Positions 6,800-14,427 are shown, counted from the first letter of the stretch. The stretch: DNA of 16,241 bases from Akkermansiaceae bacterium UBA4145 (GCA_002380675.1 DFWB01000191.1:1-16241); one strand, 5' to 3'. Made by a program: numbers and translations. The notes: generated from the letters alone by a model not told the origin.

Positions 6800-7822
6800 G
6801 TGGAACTGATTACTATCGCGCAGCTCAGGCAGACCGCTACTGAGACCCCCAAGGAAGCGTTTTTCTACGCCCAGATCCAAGATCGCTCGGACAAAACGAC
6901 CAAAAGCGGTTCTCCCTACATGGAACTTACCCTCGCCGATGCTACCAGCAACTTTACCCTCAAGGTATGGAGCAACCATTCTCAATTCACAGAGCTCGGT
7001 GAACTCCCCTCCGGAGCCTCCATCCGGGCGGAGGGCCATTGGAGTCAGAATCAATACGGAATCGATGGCAAAAACTGGCGATGGCGCGCTCTCAACGAAT
7101 CAGAAACCGAGGACTTCCTCCGGGGCGATCCCGCCACTGCGCGTAAACAGCAGGAAGATTGGGATCATATCATCGCGGCGTGCGCCGCACTGAAAGATCC
7201 TCGCTTGCTCGCACTCGCTAACAAGTTTCTCGAGGACTTTGGAGAACGCTTCCGCCGCGCCGCTGCGGCTCGCCGTAACCACCATGCCCGCCGGGGCGGC
7301 CTCATCGAGCATGTGTCCCAGATGATGCGCACGGCTTCTGCGATCTCCAGCGCCTACCCCGACCTCAACGAAGACCTTCTTCTCTCCGGTGTCCTTTTTC
7401 ACGATTGCGGTAAGCTCTGGGAAAACAACTACCCGGAAGCAGGATTTGCTCAAAACATCAACCTGCACGGCGAGATGATGGGGCACATTCCACTCGGCAT
7501 TGAGCTGGTCAACAAGCTCTGGCGAGATCTTCTAGAATCGCCTCTTTCCAGCTCCTGGGGAGCCCTCGACCCCCCCAGCGACCTCGTTCGCCTTCACCTT
7601 CTTCATCTCATTGCCAGCCACCATGGCACCCGCGAGTTTGGCTCACCGGCTCTACCCTCAACACCAGAGGCCTTCGCCCTCCATTACATCGACAATCTGG
7701 ATGCAAAATACGAAATGCTCGCCATGGCCTACGAGGCCAATAATGAGCTCGCCCCCGGCATTCTCGCCCGACAATTTCCATTACCGGCTAACCCCATTAC
7801 CCCCCTTCGTTCCTTCGAGTGA
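6800..7822 (+). CDS. YhaM-type 3'-5' exoribonuclease (OB-fold plus HD domain)
   Basis: This 340-residue protein has the architecture of YhaM. An N-terminal OB-fold nucleic-acid-binding domain (residues 1-100) includes KSGSPYMELTLADATSNFTL. A metal-dependent HD hydrolase domain follows, with NHHARRGGLIEH (160-171), FHDCGKLWE (200-208), LHGEMMGHI (222-230), IASHHGTREFGSPALP (271-286) and YIDNLDAKYE (296-305). These motifs match the B. subtilis enzyme closely, including the late Asp in IDNLDAK. It would degrade single-stranded RNA, and perhaps DNA, from the 3' end in the cytoplasm, using divalent metal. The start is GTG 6800 because the OB domain begins there; the frame is open back to ATG 6599, but that would overlap the divergent gene. 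It is slightly longer than the typical length of about 314 residues. The downstream membrane-protein gene is convergent. Confidence 0.88.
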   Translation: MELITIAQLRQTATETPKEAFFYAQIQDRSDKTTKSGSPYMELTLADATSNFTLKVWSNHSQFTELGELPSGASIRAEGHWSQNQYGIDGKNWRWRALNESETEDFLRGDPATARKQQEDWDHIIAACAALKDPRLLALANKFLEDFGERFRRAAAARRNHHARRGGLIEHVSQMMRTASAISSAYPDLNEDLLLSGVLFHDCGKLWENNYPEAGFAQNINLHGEMMGHIPLGIELVNKLWRDLLESPLSSSWGALDPPSDLVRLHLLHLIASHHGTREFGSPALPSTPEAFALHYIDNLDAKYEMLAMAYEANNELAPGILARQFPLPANPITPLRSFE

Positions 7823-7856
7823 CTCCCCTCACCAAGGCACGAAGCCAAGCCCTTTT

Positions 7857-8225
7857 TTAAATCCTCTCACCCGAATCGATCCGCTCCTGCACCTGTTGGA
7901 GAAGCACTTCCAGTTCGTTGGCCCGCCGCACAGTCGCCGCGTATTTTATCCCCACTCCAACCGCCCCGACGAGGCAACACAGCAAACCCACCCCTGCCAG
8001 TACGACCCCTCCAAAGACGTAGTAAAGTCCTTCCCACCCCGGCGAGGAACTGATGCCGGCTGCTATCGCCGCAATCAGAGGGGCAAGAGTCAGACAGCAA
8101 GCTCCTACCGTAAGCGTGATCGTCGCCCAATTCTTGACCGCCCGCACCAAGAGAAAGGCCCCTACCAGAAACGGGATCTGGATCACGGCATAGCTAAGGC
8201 AGTGAATGAGAAATTCTGAACGCAT
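7857..8225 (-). CDS. Small membrane protein of unknown function, three predicted membrane segments
   Basis: This 122-residue protein has hydrophobic segments at about residues 8-29, 33-58 and 66-96, followed by a short charged C-terminal helix (RRANELEVLLQQVQERIDSGE) that could form a coiled coil. Two adjacent Cys pairs (ACC, LCC) sit within the membrane segments. No known family was recognised. It is the last gene of a minus-strand run after the dihydropteroate synthase homologue, with 91 bases between; a shared transcript is possible but not shown. The start ATG 8225 lacks an evident ribosome site. Confidence 0.6.
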   Translation of the reverse strand: MRSEFLIHCLSYAVIQIPFLVGAFLLVRAVKNWATITLTVGACCLTLAPLIAAIAAGISSSPGWEGLYYVFGGVVLAGVGLLCCLVGAVGVGIKYAATVRRANELEVLLQQVQERIDSGERI

Positions 8226-8316
8226 CCGGTGATCTTGCCTCGGAGATGACGAGAGCGCGATCTAATTGCCGGCGTAGTTCTGGCGCCTCCTGAAGATCTC
8301 GTGCACGTGAGAGCCC

Positions 8317-9186
8317 TTATCCTGCTGCCTTCACCGCCGCTAAAACCTTCACCGCCTGCCACGCGGCATCCACATTATGCACCCGGAAGATTTGGGCTCC
8401 CCCTGCCATCCCAGCGGCCAGAAGCCCGATCGTTCCGGCATCCCGCGCGACCGGGTCCTCAAGGCCCAGGACGTCCCCGATCACCGTCTTTCTTGAGACC
8501 GGCAGTAAAATCGGTCGATTGAATTGGTGGAGGCGACCCAGCTCGCGAATTAGGAGCAGATTGTCTGCTCGCTGTTTGGCAAAATCAATTCCCGGATCGA
8601 GGACAAGATGGTCCCCGGAAAGGCCCGCGGACGTGGCTAAGTTCATCTTCTCACCGAAAAATCGCTCCAACTCGCCCATGATGTCCTCCCATTGCTGGCC
8701 GGTACGCTCCTCCTTGGGAGGACCCGCCGTGTGCATCACCAAAAGGGCCGCTCCATAATCCGCAGCGAGGCGAGCATTTTCGTCATCGGGCAACCCACTC
8801 ATGTCATTGATCAATTCTCCCCCCAGCTCCAACGCAACCTTGATCACTTCCGGCCGCCACGTATTCACTGAAAGAACCGGTGGCCACACCTGCTCAGAAT
8901 CCCGAGGCTGCATCCTCGCGAGAGCCTCCTTCCATTTCCCGAGGACCCCCCGGAGCCGTTCGCATTCCTCCTCCACAGATATCGCAGCCCGGTTCGTCCG
9001 CGCACTTTCCGCCCCGATGTCCACGATATCAGCTCCTGCTGCAACCTGAAGGCAGGCCTGATCGAGAGCCTCGCTGGCATCAAGCGTGCCGTCACCTGAG
9101 AAAGAATCATCGTTTACATTAACAATCCCCATCAACAGCGGGCGCCTTGGAAATCTCAAGTTTCGCTCGGGGAGACCCAGGTTCAT
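8317..9186 (-). CDS. Dihydropteroate synthase homologue with altered pterin-site residues
   Basis: This 289-residue TIM-barrel protein aligns along its length with FolP, which joins 6-hydroxymethyl-dihydropterin pyrophosphate and p-aminobenzoate in folate synthesis. Recognised blocks (from ATG 9186) are MGIVNVNDDSFSGDG (residues 19-33), VDIGAESARTN (55-65), SVNTWRPEV (106-114), INDMSGL (126-132), LVMHTAGPPKE (149-159), LVLDPGIDFAKQ (194-205), PVSRKTVIGDVLG (229-241) and FRVHNVD (267-273). Conserved are the pterin Asn127 and Asp197, Lys233, and Arg268/His270. Unusual are Asn108 in place of the pterin-contacting Asp of the SxDT motif, NVNDDSF in place of NVTPDSF, and ESAR in place of ESTRPG. 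It may be a functional variant, a paralogue with another substrate, or a second FolP. The longer frame to 9342 would run into the SDR gene, so ATG 9186 was chosen. Folate chemistry is therefore likely but not certain. Confidence 0.8.
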   Translation of the reverse strand: MNLGLPERNLRFPRRPLLMGIVNVNDDSFSGDGTLDASEALDQACLQVAAGADIVDIGAESARTNRAAISVEEECERLRGVLGKWKEALARMQPRDSEQVWPPVLSVNTWRPEVIKVALELGGELINDMSGLPDDENARLAADYGAALLVMHTAGPPKEERTGQQWEDIMGELERFFGEKMNLATSAGLSGDHLVLDPGIDFAKQRADNLLLIRELGRLHQFNRPILLPVSRKTVIGDVLGLEDPVARDAGTIGLLAAGMAGGAQIFRVHNVDAAWQAVKVLAAVKAAG

Positions 9187-9235
9187 ATCGCTAGCGATGG
9201 TTATTTCTGACAAAGAGCCTTTTTCAAAGCCTCGA

Positions 9236-9919
9236 TCATACAGAGAGGGAACGACCGTTGTCTCCGGCGTCAAGTTTCTCCAGAATCGGCAAAGCGCTCT
9301 CTGCCCACTGCTGCGGGTTGGGACACTCGGATGCGCCCTCACCCCATACGGTTCTGAGCATATCCGTATCGATGACTCCAGGGTTGAATGCTACCGCTGC
9401 AAGAGTCTCTGGCAACTCGCTGGACAGAGCCTGAGTCATCCCCTCAATCGCCCACTTGGTCGCGCAGTAAGGAGCGACCTCTGGCGAGGTAGACCGACCC
9501 CACCCGGAACTGAAATTCACGATCACCCCCTTATTCTGGCCGATCATGATCGGAACTGCGTGACGCAAAACATTGGCTACCCCTTTGATGTTCACATCAA
9601 TCACCTGCCCGAATTCATCGCTCTCAATCTCCCAGAGCGGAGCCGGCTCATGGATGAGAGCCGCATTATTGAGGAGAAGCCGTGGCGGCCCAACCTCGCG
9701 CAGGGCAGCCCCGCAGAAGGCTTTCACCTCGTCTTCTTCCACCACATCAACCGAAGCTAAAAAGTGCCCCTCTCCAAGGTGCTCTGCCACCTCCTTCACG
9801 GCGCCGGCACTCCTCGCCAGCCCGGCAACAACCCAGCCTCTTTCAGCAAGGCCAAGAGCCATCGCCCGCCCCAACCCGCGTGAGCACCCCGTAATCCATG
9901 CAACTCTCTGATCGAGCAT
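9236..9919 (-). CDS. Short-chain dehydrogenase/reductase (classical SDR), likely NADP-dependent
   Basis: This 227-residue protein is a classical SDR. It has the dinucleotide motif TGCSRGLG (residues 10-17), NNAA (84-87), and the catalytic Ser138 in FSSG with Tyr151 and Lys155 in YCATK. An Arg after the second strand (LARS) favours NADP(H). The loop AFNPGVIDTDM (178-188) is the normal cofactor-binding turn. The substrate cannot be read from sequence. It lies directly upstream of the dihydropteroate synthase homologue, whose start is 50 bases beyond the SDR stop, so a role in pterin reduction is possible; FolM-like pteridine reductases belong to this superfamily. This is a context inference only. 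The 227-residue length is somewhat short for the family. Confidence 0.88.
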   Translation of the reverse strand: MLDQRVAWITGCSRGLGRAMALGLAERGWVVAGLARSAGAVKEVAEHLGEGHFLASVDVVEEDEVKAFCGAALREVGPPRLLLNNAALIHEPAPLWEIESDEFGQVIDVNIKGVANVLRHAVPIMIGQNKGVIVNFSSGWGRSTSPEVAPYCATKWAIEGMTQALSSELPETLAAVAFNPGVIDTDMLRTVWGEGASECPNPQQWAESALPILEKLDAGDNGRSLSV

Positions 9920-10053
9920 GGCGTACGATTAGAGCCTGTCCCTCTGCCCCACGAGACAATTCTGCATTCCCGTCGCAGTTGGAAGGCCCGGTGGAAATGA
10001 AGAAAATCCCGGTTTGCCCTTATCACCACACGATCCCATGCCTATGGGAGGGC
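9920..10053. promoter_or_regulatory. Divergent intergenic region between SDR and membrane-anchored protein genes
   Basis: These 134 bases separate two divergent starts. The plus-strand frame is open throughout, and ATG 9997 is an alternative start for the downstream gene. No clear promoter elements were recognised. Confidence 0.3.
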
Positions 10054-11448
10054 ATGTCTGAGCAGAAAAGAAAACGCTCTTGGTGGAAATGGCTTCTTTC
10101 TCTGACAGTTCTGGCACTCCTGACCCCCGTTATTGTTCTCCTTGTCTTCAAGGCCAGCACCGAGAACGCCTGGGAGCAATACGAGGCCGAGTGGCACTCT
10201 CGTGATCCGTTCTCTATTAGCCATTACCTGCCCGCTCCTGTCCCGAAATCGCAGAATCTCGCCTTCCACCCCCTCTTACAGAATCTCGAAAAGAGCGGAT
10301 CTCCCGCACATACTTGGTTTGCTTCATTTCGCGCAAACCCGGCCTGCCCCGGGGCCCAAAATGAATTCAGGGCCAATCCCGCCACCATGCAGCGGTCTGA
10401 TCTATCCAAAATCGCCTCGGTAGCTCTCTCAGACTCCAAGAAGGAACGTGTCGCCGAACTCGTCCGCCTCAATCAACCCGTGAGCGACCAACTCGACCAA
10501 CTCTCGGAGGCGCTTGCCCAGCGTCCGCACTACCACGTCCCACATCCATGGCATGACGCCCTCCTTTTGTTAGAGACGGAGAGCTCTGGTCTGCAGATCC
10601 TGAATGCAGCCCATGGCTATCTCCTTCGCGCAACCCTGAATCTCCATTCCGAGAACCCATCGGGAGCAGCTGCGGATATCACGAGCTGCCTTCGCCTCTC
10701 CTCCGCAGTGGGACAGGATCCCTTGCTGATAAACCTCCTCGCTGAATGCAAACTTCGCTCACTCGCTCTCAGCGCTCTGTGGGACGGCCTCGCAGGTCAT
10801 AGCTGGAGTGAAGAAGACCTTCGAAAGTTAGGCAAGGAGCTCTCGACTATTCCCCCAGCACGCGACCGACTTCTTAAAGTCATCCGAGTATCCCGGGCAC
10901 AAGTTCTAGGGCTTATTGATCGACTCCAGGATTTCTCCGCGGGAGGCGGCCGTGGGAAGCCTCCCGCACTCACTCGTTTTTTTCTCGCTGCGAATCGACT
11001 TTCCTACTGCCGGGATCTCCAGGAATGCATTCTGGCACCTGGAGGAAAGCTCGCCCAGCAAGCTACCCGTTCCAGCATCAGGCATTATGAGGAACGACTT
11101 CAGAGCCGGGCCCAGGGGCTCTCGAAATATATCAACGCCCCAAGCTTGATGATGGCTACCAGTTTCAGCGGCCCGTTCTCCAGCACCCTTGAATCGGACG
11201 AAGAAGTTCTCGCCGCACGGTGGGCCATCGAGATTGAGCTTCATCGCGTGATTCATGGATCCTACCCCCCCACGCTTGAAGCCCTGACGCCCACAGCCTT
11301 GAAAACCCGGGGGACGGCCGTAACAAAGGGACAAAAGGTCGTCTATCAGCTGAAAAAGGATGGAACCCCGGTGATCTCAATCGAGGGGCCGGCTGGCACC
11401 GGGCCCGCAAAAGACACTGTATGGAGCTACCCACCCTCAAATCCCTGA
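10054..11448 (+). CDS. Uncharacterised membrane-anchored protein with a pseudopilin-like C-terminal motif
   Basis: This 464-residue protein has a basic N-terminus (MSEQKRKRSWWKW) and one membrane segment at about residues 12-33 (ending VIVLLVFK), so it is probably an inner-membrane anchor with the bulk outside the cytoplasm. The body is mostly helical with many Leu-rich amphipathic stretches (AELVRLNQPVSDQLDQLSEA, HGYLLRATLNLHSENPSGAA, LLINLLAECKLRSLALSAL), somewhat like TPR-type repeats. Near the C-terminus the pattern AIEIELHRVIHGSYPPTLEAL followed by a small beta region resembles the G-x-YP-x-x-L segment that closes type II secretion pseudopilins. No family was recognised. ATG 10054 was chosen because the membrane segment follows directly; GGGAGGG lies just before it, unusually close. 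ATG 9997 is an alternative. Confidence 0.65.
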   Translation: MSEQKRKRSWWKWLLSLTVLALLTPVIVLLVFKASTENAWEQYEAEWHSRDPFSISHYLPAPVPKSQNLAFHPLLQNLEKSGSPAHTWFASFRANPACPGAQNEFRANPATMQRSDLSKIASVALSDSKKERVAELVRLNQPVSDQLDQLSEALAQRPHYHVPHPWHDALLLLETESSGLQILNAAHGYLLRATLNLHSENPSGAAADITSCLRLSSAVGQDPLLINLLAECKLRSLALSALWDGLAGHSWSEEDLRKLGKELSTIPPARDRLLKVIRVSRAQVLGLIDRLQDFSAGGGRGKPPALTRFFLAANRLSYCRDLQECILAPGGKLAQQATRSSIRHYEERLQSRAQGLSKYINAPSLMMATSFSGPFSSTLESDEEVLAARWAIEIELHRVIHGSYPPTLEALTPTALKTRGTAVTKGQKVVYQLKKDGTPVISIEGPAGTGPAKDTVWSYPPSNP

Positions 11449-11583
11449 ACTTTCCCAGACTGAACTGGCCCTCCCCTGGACTTGATTTAATAGGTTTTGG
11501 TGCTCCCGGGCCCTCGAAATTCCTTGACCGGCTGGCGAATCACCGCTTTCCTCCCCGCCCCGCAACCCAGATCCCCCTACACA

Positions 11584-11850
11584 ATGTCACGAGTCTGCAG
11601 CATTAGAGGTTCCCGCGTCCGCATGGGGCGTAGAATCCACCGTTCCGGATTGGCCAAGAAAAAGGGCGGTATCGGTCGTCACGTGACGAAAACGGTTAAG
11701 CGCTCCGTGTCGCCAAACTTGAAGACCAAGAGGGTCTGGGTCCCGGAACTCGGGCGCTACGTCAAGGTAAAGGCAAGCTGCAAGGCCTTCAAGACCATCA
11801 ACAAGAATGGCGCCTACTCCACCCTCAAGAAGGCTGGATTGATCAAGTAA
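11584..11850 (+). CDS. rpmB: 50S ribosomal protein bL28
   Basis: This 88-residue, strongly basic protein matches bL28: MSRVCSIRG at the start, then KKKGGIGRHVTKTVKRSVSP, the signature PNLKTKRVWVPELGRYVKVK (residues about 44-63), ASCKAFKTINKNG and a Lys-rich end. bL28 binds 23S rRNA in the large subunit near the E site. It is slightly longer than the E. coli protein (78 residues), with extra basic residues between the N-terminal motif and the PNL block. Only one of the usual Cys pair is seen at the start, so a zinc-ribbon form is unlikely. It stands alone, without the frequent partner rpmG. The start ATG 11584 lacks a clear Shine-Dalgarno sequence. Confidence 0.95.
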   Translation: MSRVCSIRGSRVRMGRRIHRSGLAKKKGGIGRHVTKTVKRSVSPNLKTKRVWVPELGRYVKVKASCKAFKTINKNGAYSTLKKAGLIK

Positions 11851-11904
11851 GGGCCATCTGGCCCACTTTCCTCGAGGGACAATACGCTGCCTTAAGAGGC
11901 TCTT

Positions 11905-13254
11905 TCATTCTCCCGCCTGGCAGACGGTGAGGATGGCATCCCGCATTCCGTGGATCTTCTTCTTGTCAGCAGGGACGATGGCGGCAAGGCAGCCCCCCAG
12001 CTTAATGCCACCCTCCTCGTCAACGAAGTAGTAGGGACAGAGCCTCGCTCGACCTCTCATCATTTTCCGAGAACCAGTCACGGGATCAAAGTAGGGGTGC
12101 TCCAATAGTTTTGCCTCCCGGAATTCTTGGAGAATATACGGTTGAGTTTCAAATCCCTCGCACGCCGCACTCAAGGCCTCAACCCACTCTTCCCGGGAGA
12201 CGTCGTGACCAATCACCACTCCCCGGCTACCCCAGGCGAGTTCACTGAAACCGCTGACCTTGAGAACCAGCCTCCGCTGTTTCTGGCTGAAATCTCTCAA
12301 CTGCTGCCACGAATGCACCTCGAGACGGGGCAGGCTTGCGTGAGGGGGCAGCGGGATCGGGTCGACAACCCAACCGTAAGGCACGAGCTCCTTGATCCTC
12401 TGCAAATGACTCCCTCTCATCTCTGCATCCCATACCTCTCGCAAACTCGGTGACCAAAGGAGGGCCAACCAGAGTTTTTCCTCAAAGTGAGGCTTGCAGG
12501 GTGGAGTAAGATTCCGACACCTCGAAAGGAAGGACAGAGCGGGAATCGCCTCCCAGTCAAACAGCTCAAAGAAGCGGTAAAGTTTGTTCGATGAGTCGCT
12601 TTCCTGAAACGCCTCTGCCGACCCAATTCCCCAAGGTCCCTCTGCAGCCTCGTTAAGAGCTTTAACCAGCCATTCCATTTCGGGGCGGTAATCGACAGAC
12701 TCTTCCGAAATAAGAACCTCTCCGCCACTGGGCATGAGAGAGCGGAAGCCCTCCACCATTCCCGCCGCCCCCCCCAGTAGCCTGTAGCCCTCTGCTCCAT
12801 AACGCTGCGACAGCCACCCTGTGATTCCCATTCCCCCCGGCACTGCGTCTAATTCCGTCAGGGCGAATCCATTTTCGGTTATCAGCAGATCGGGGCGGAT
12901 CACCCGGGGGGCCACATCTCGCAAATCCTCAGACTGCTGAGCCTTTACCAACCACTCAGGCTTGCCGCTATCCAGTAAGCCGGCAATCCAGCTTGGCAAA
13001 GTCCCCTTTACACTCCGCCGATAAATTCGATCGCACCCCTGCTGAAACATCCGCAGGGGATGGCCCAGCCGCTCCAGCTGAGAAACTTCCGCGGGAGCCA
13101 GTCTCAAAGGCTCAGGCGAAAAGAGCCAGCCACGGTCGTCACGGAAGCCCACCGCTCCGGCATCACTCATGAAGTCATCAAGACCCAGCCCCATCGGAGA
13201 GCAATCTGACCGAGGACCGGCTAGGACTGCAAACAGGAAAGCCTCCTCATGCAA
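11905..13254 (-). CDS. Uncharacterised ATP-grasp-like protein (possibly circularly permuted)
   Basis: This protein of about 449 residues is not a member of any family named with certainty. Two parts suggest an ATP-grasp fold. RPDLLITENGFALTELDAVPGGMG (residues 120-143) resembles the acidic Mg-binding strand of circularly permuted ATP-grasp enzymes (pattern DL...GF...E.D..PGG). RLVLKVSGFSELAWGSRGVV (328-347) resembles the ATP-binding Lys strand and glycine-rich loop, followed by PYILQEF (372-378), which fits the hinge strand. FEEKLWLALLWSP (257-269) also recalls that group. ATP-grasp enzymes link carboxylates to amines or thiols, but no substrate can be assigned. The start is uncertain: TTG 13254 gives the longest form, while ATG 13194 is an alternative. 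The gene follows ruvA on the same strand, 23 bases after its stop, so the two may be co-transcribed. Confidence 0.55.
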   Translation of the reverse strand: MHEEAFLFAVLAGPRSDCSPMGLGLDDFMSDAGAVGFRDDRGWLFSPEPLRLAPAEVSQLERLGHPLRMFQQGCDRIYRRSVKGTLPSWIAGLLDSGKPEWLVKAQQSEDLRDVAPRVIRPDLLITENGFALTELDAVPGGMGITGWLSQRYGAEGYRLLGGAAGMVEGFRSLMPSGGEVLISEESVDYRPEMEWLVKALNEAAEGPWGIGSAEAFQESDSSNKLYRFFELFDWEAIPALSFLSRCRNLTPPCKPHFEEKLWLALLWSPSLREVWDAEMRGSHLQRIKELVPYGWVVDPIPLPPHASLPRLEVHSWQQLRDFSQKQRRLVLKVSGFSELAWGSRGVVIGHDVSREEWVEALSAACEGFETQPYILQEFREAKLLEHPYFDPVTGSRKMMRGRARLCPYYFVDEEGGIKLGGCLAAIVPADKKKIHGMRDAILTVCQAGE

Positions 13255-13277
13255 GATCCCATGGATCGGCGAGCGCC

Positions 13278-13874
13278 CTAGCTTAGCTCCCGCAATCCCT
13301 CTCTGATAAGGTCCTCAGCAGCCATTCCGGGATCTTTTTCCAAAACCACTTTTATTGCTTTCCGGGCATCCGCCTGTTTGAAGCCCAGCGCGAGGAGCGC
13401 GAGTTCCGCGTCCCGAGACGCAACCCCTGCCTCATTCCCCTCCCCTTCTACTTGCCAAGTCTCGGCGACCCCCACCTTATCCTTAAGCTCAAGAACGATG
13501 CGCTCCGCGGTCTTCTTCCCGAGTCCTTTTATTGCCGCGAGCGCCTTCGCATCCTCATCCACGACAGCCTGCTTGAAACGCTCGACGGCCATGCCACTCA
13601 GAACTGCCATAGCGATAGTTGGTCCTATGCCACTGACCCGATCTACCAGCAGGAGAAAAATGTCCCTCTCTTCCTGACTCGAAAATCCATAGAGAGTATG
13701 GGCGTTCTCACGGACATGGAGGTGGGTCAGGAGGGTAATTTCCTGACCTTGCCTTGGATTCAGGCGGTCGAAGGACGAAATCGGAACAAGGACCTGATAG
13801 CCAACTCCGGCAACATCCACCACCAACCGGCTGGGAAGAGCCTCTACCACCTCGCCTCGCAAACGCGCGATCAC
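13278..13874 (-). CDS. ruvA: Holliday junction branch migration protein RuvA
   Basis: This 198-residue protein has the three RuvA domains. The OB-fold covers residues 1-64 (MIARLRGEVVEALPSRLVVD). Two helix-hairpin-helix motifs follow: RVSGIGPTIAMAVLSGM (79-95) and IKGLGKKTAERIVLELKDKV (115-134). The C-terminal domain III covers 155-198 (AELALLALGFKQADARKAI), which contacts RuvB. The tetramer holds the four-way DNA junction while RuvB drives branch migration in recombination and repair. The start GTG 13874 was chosen because MIARLRGEV is the usual N-terminus and AGGG lies seven bases upstream; an in-frame ATG at 13910 adds 12 unrelated residues. No ruvB or ruvC lies next to it in this window. 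Confidence 0.95.
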   Translation of the reverse strand: MIARLRGEVVEALPSRLVVDVAGVGYQVLVPISSFDRLNPRQGQEITLLTHLHVRENAHTLYGFSSQEERDIFLLLVDRVSGIGPTIAMAVLSGMAVERFKQAVVDEDAKALAAIKGLGKKTAERIVLELKDKVGVAETWQVEGEGNEAGVASRDAELALLALGFKQADARKAIKVVLEKDPGMAAEDLIREGLRELS

Positions 13875-14055
13875 ATGAATACCCTTAGGGCTCCAAAATA
13901 TGCCCTCCAAGCCAAAAACCTGAAGAAAACGAGACCCTCAAAGGTTTATTGCTAATATAAATGAACATTTTACTTGTAAGGAATTTGAAAAAAATATGAG
14001 CTACTTCCTTTTTCGTATCGCATTTTTGCCCAATCGCTGCTAAAATGTCCTCGCT
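13875..14055. promoter_or_regulatory. AT-rich divergent promoter region between ruvA and the small basic protein
   Basis: These 181 bases are clearly richer in A and T than the surroundings, especially 13941-14050. Candidate elements include TAAAAT at 14041-14046, only nine bases before ATG 14056, and TTGTAA (13974-13979) with TATGAG (13995-14000) at a short 15-base spacing. On the minus strand, TATATT (complement of 13954-13959) could serve ruvA. None is a strong consensus match, so single sites are tentative; the base bias itself is clear. Confidence 0.45.
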
Positions 14056-14376
14056 ATGGCTACCACGAAAAGAACGCGATTTTCACGTCGGCTCCCTGAT
14101 CACGTCACTGACGAATTGGTGAATGTGCTCGGAGATGACGACAAGTTCTTCGGCTTTAACGACCTTTTTGAGCTGGTTTATGATCGGCTGAAGGAGCGAA
14201 ATGCGGTGAGCGGCGGCGAAGAAATGCTCCGGCTCCGCGCTTACGAGAAGCTGCAAAACCTTGTCACCCGCGGTCTCGTCGAGAAAAGCGGTAAGGAATA
14301 CAAAGGCCTTGACCGTATCGAGGAGGCCCACAGCGACAACATTGCTGCCCAGCAGCAACAGCAGCAGCAGGCCTAA
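14056..14376 (+). CDS. Small basic protein with possible winged-helix fold and polyglutamine tail
   Basis: This 106-residue protein starts with a basic segment (MATTKRTRFSRRLP). A helical core follows, with acidic GDDDKFFGFNDLFELVYDRL, then LRAYEKLQNLVTRGLVEKSG with EYKG after it. The last part, a helix followed by G-L-V-E-K-x-G-K-E-Y, looks like the recognition helix and wing of a winged helix-turn-helix, so nucleic-acid binding is possible but not shown. The C-terminus is AAQQQQQQQA, encoded by an almost pure CAG run. A strong terminator follows the gene. No named family was recognised; similar small proteins may be conserved in Verrucomicrobiota, but this was not checked by search. The frame is open from a plausible ATG just after the AT-rich region. 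Confidence 0.7.
   Translation: MATTKRTRFSRRLPDHVTDELVNVLGDDDKFFGFNDLFELVYDRLKERNAVSGGEEMLRLRAYEKLQNLVTRGLVEKSGKEYKGLDRIEEAHSDNIAAQQQQQQQA
14350..14370 (+). repeat. CAG/CAA triplet run encoding seven glutamines
   Basis: Seven consecutive Gln codons, six CAG and one CAA in third place, close the small protein two codons before its stop. Such a run can change length by replication slippage. Confidence 0.85.
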
Positions 14377-14427
14377 GCAGCTGCCATAAGATCATCAGCT
14401 GGACAGGTTCCCGCTAGTAATTCTTTA

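Noticed and set aside
9201..9239. A 12-codon reading frame (MIEALKKALCQK) whose ATG overlaps the SDR stop, just before the DHPS start; considered as a leader peptide.
   Set aside because: It has no ribosome site, no run of regulatory codons and no attenuator hairpin; overlaps of this size arise by chance.
9086..9760. Long plus-strand open frame of 224 codons opposite the SDR and DHPS genes.
   Set aside because: It lies antisense to two confidently identified genes and its translation resembles no family.
11851..11864. Inverted repeat GGGCCATCTGGCCC right after bL28, considered as a terminator.
   Set aside because: The stem is only five pairs around a four-base loop and the following bases (ACTTTCCTC) are not a clear U-tract.
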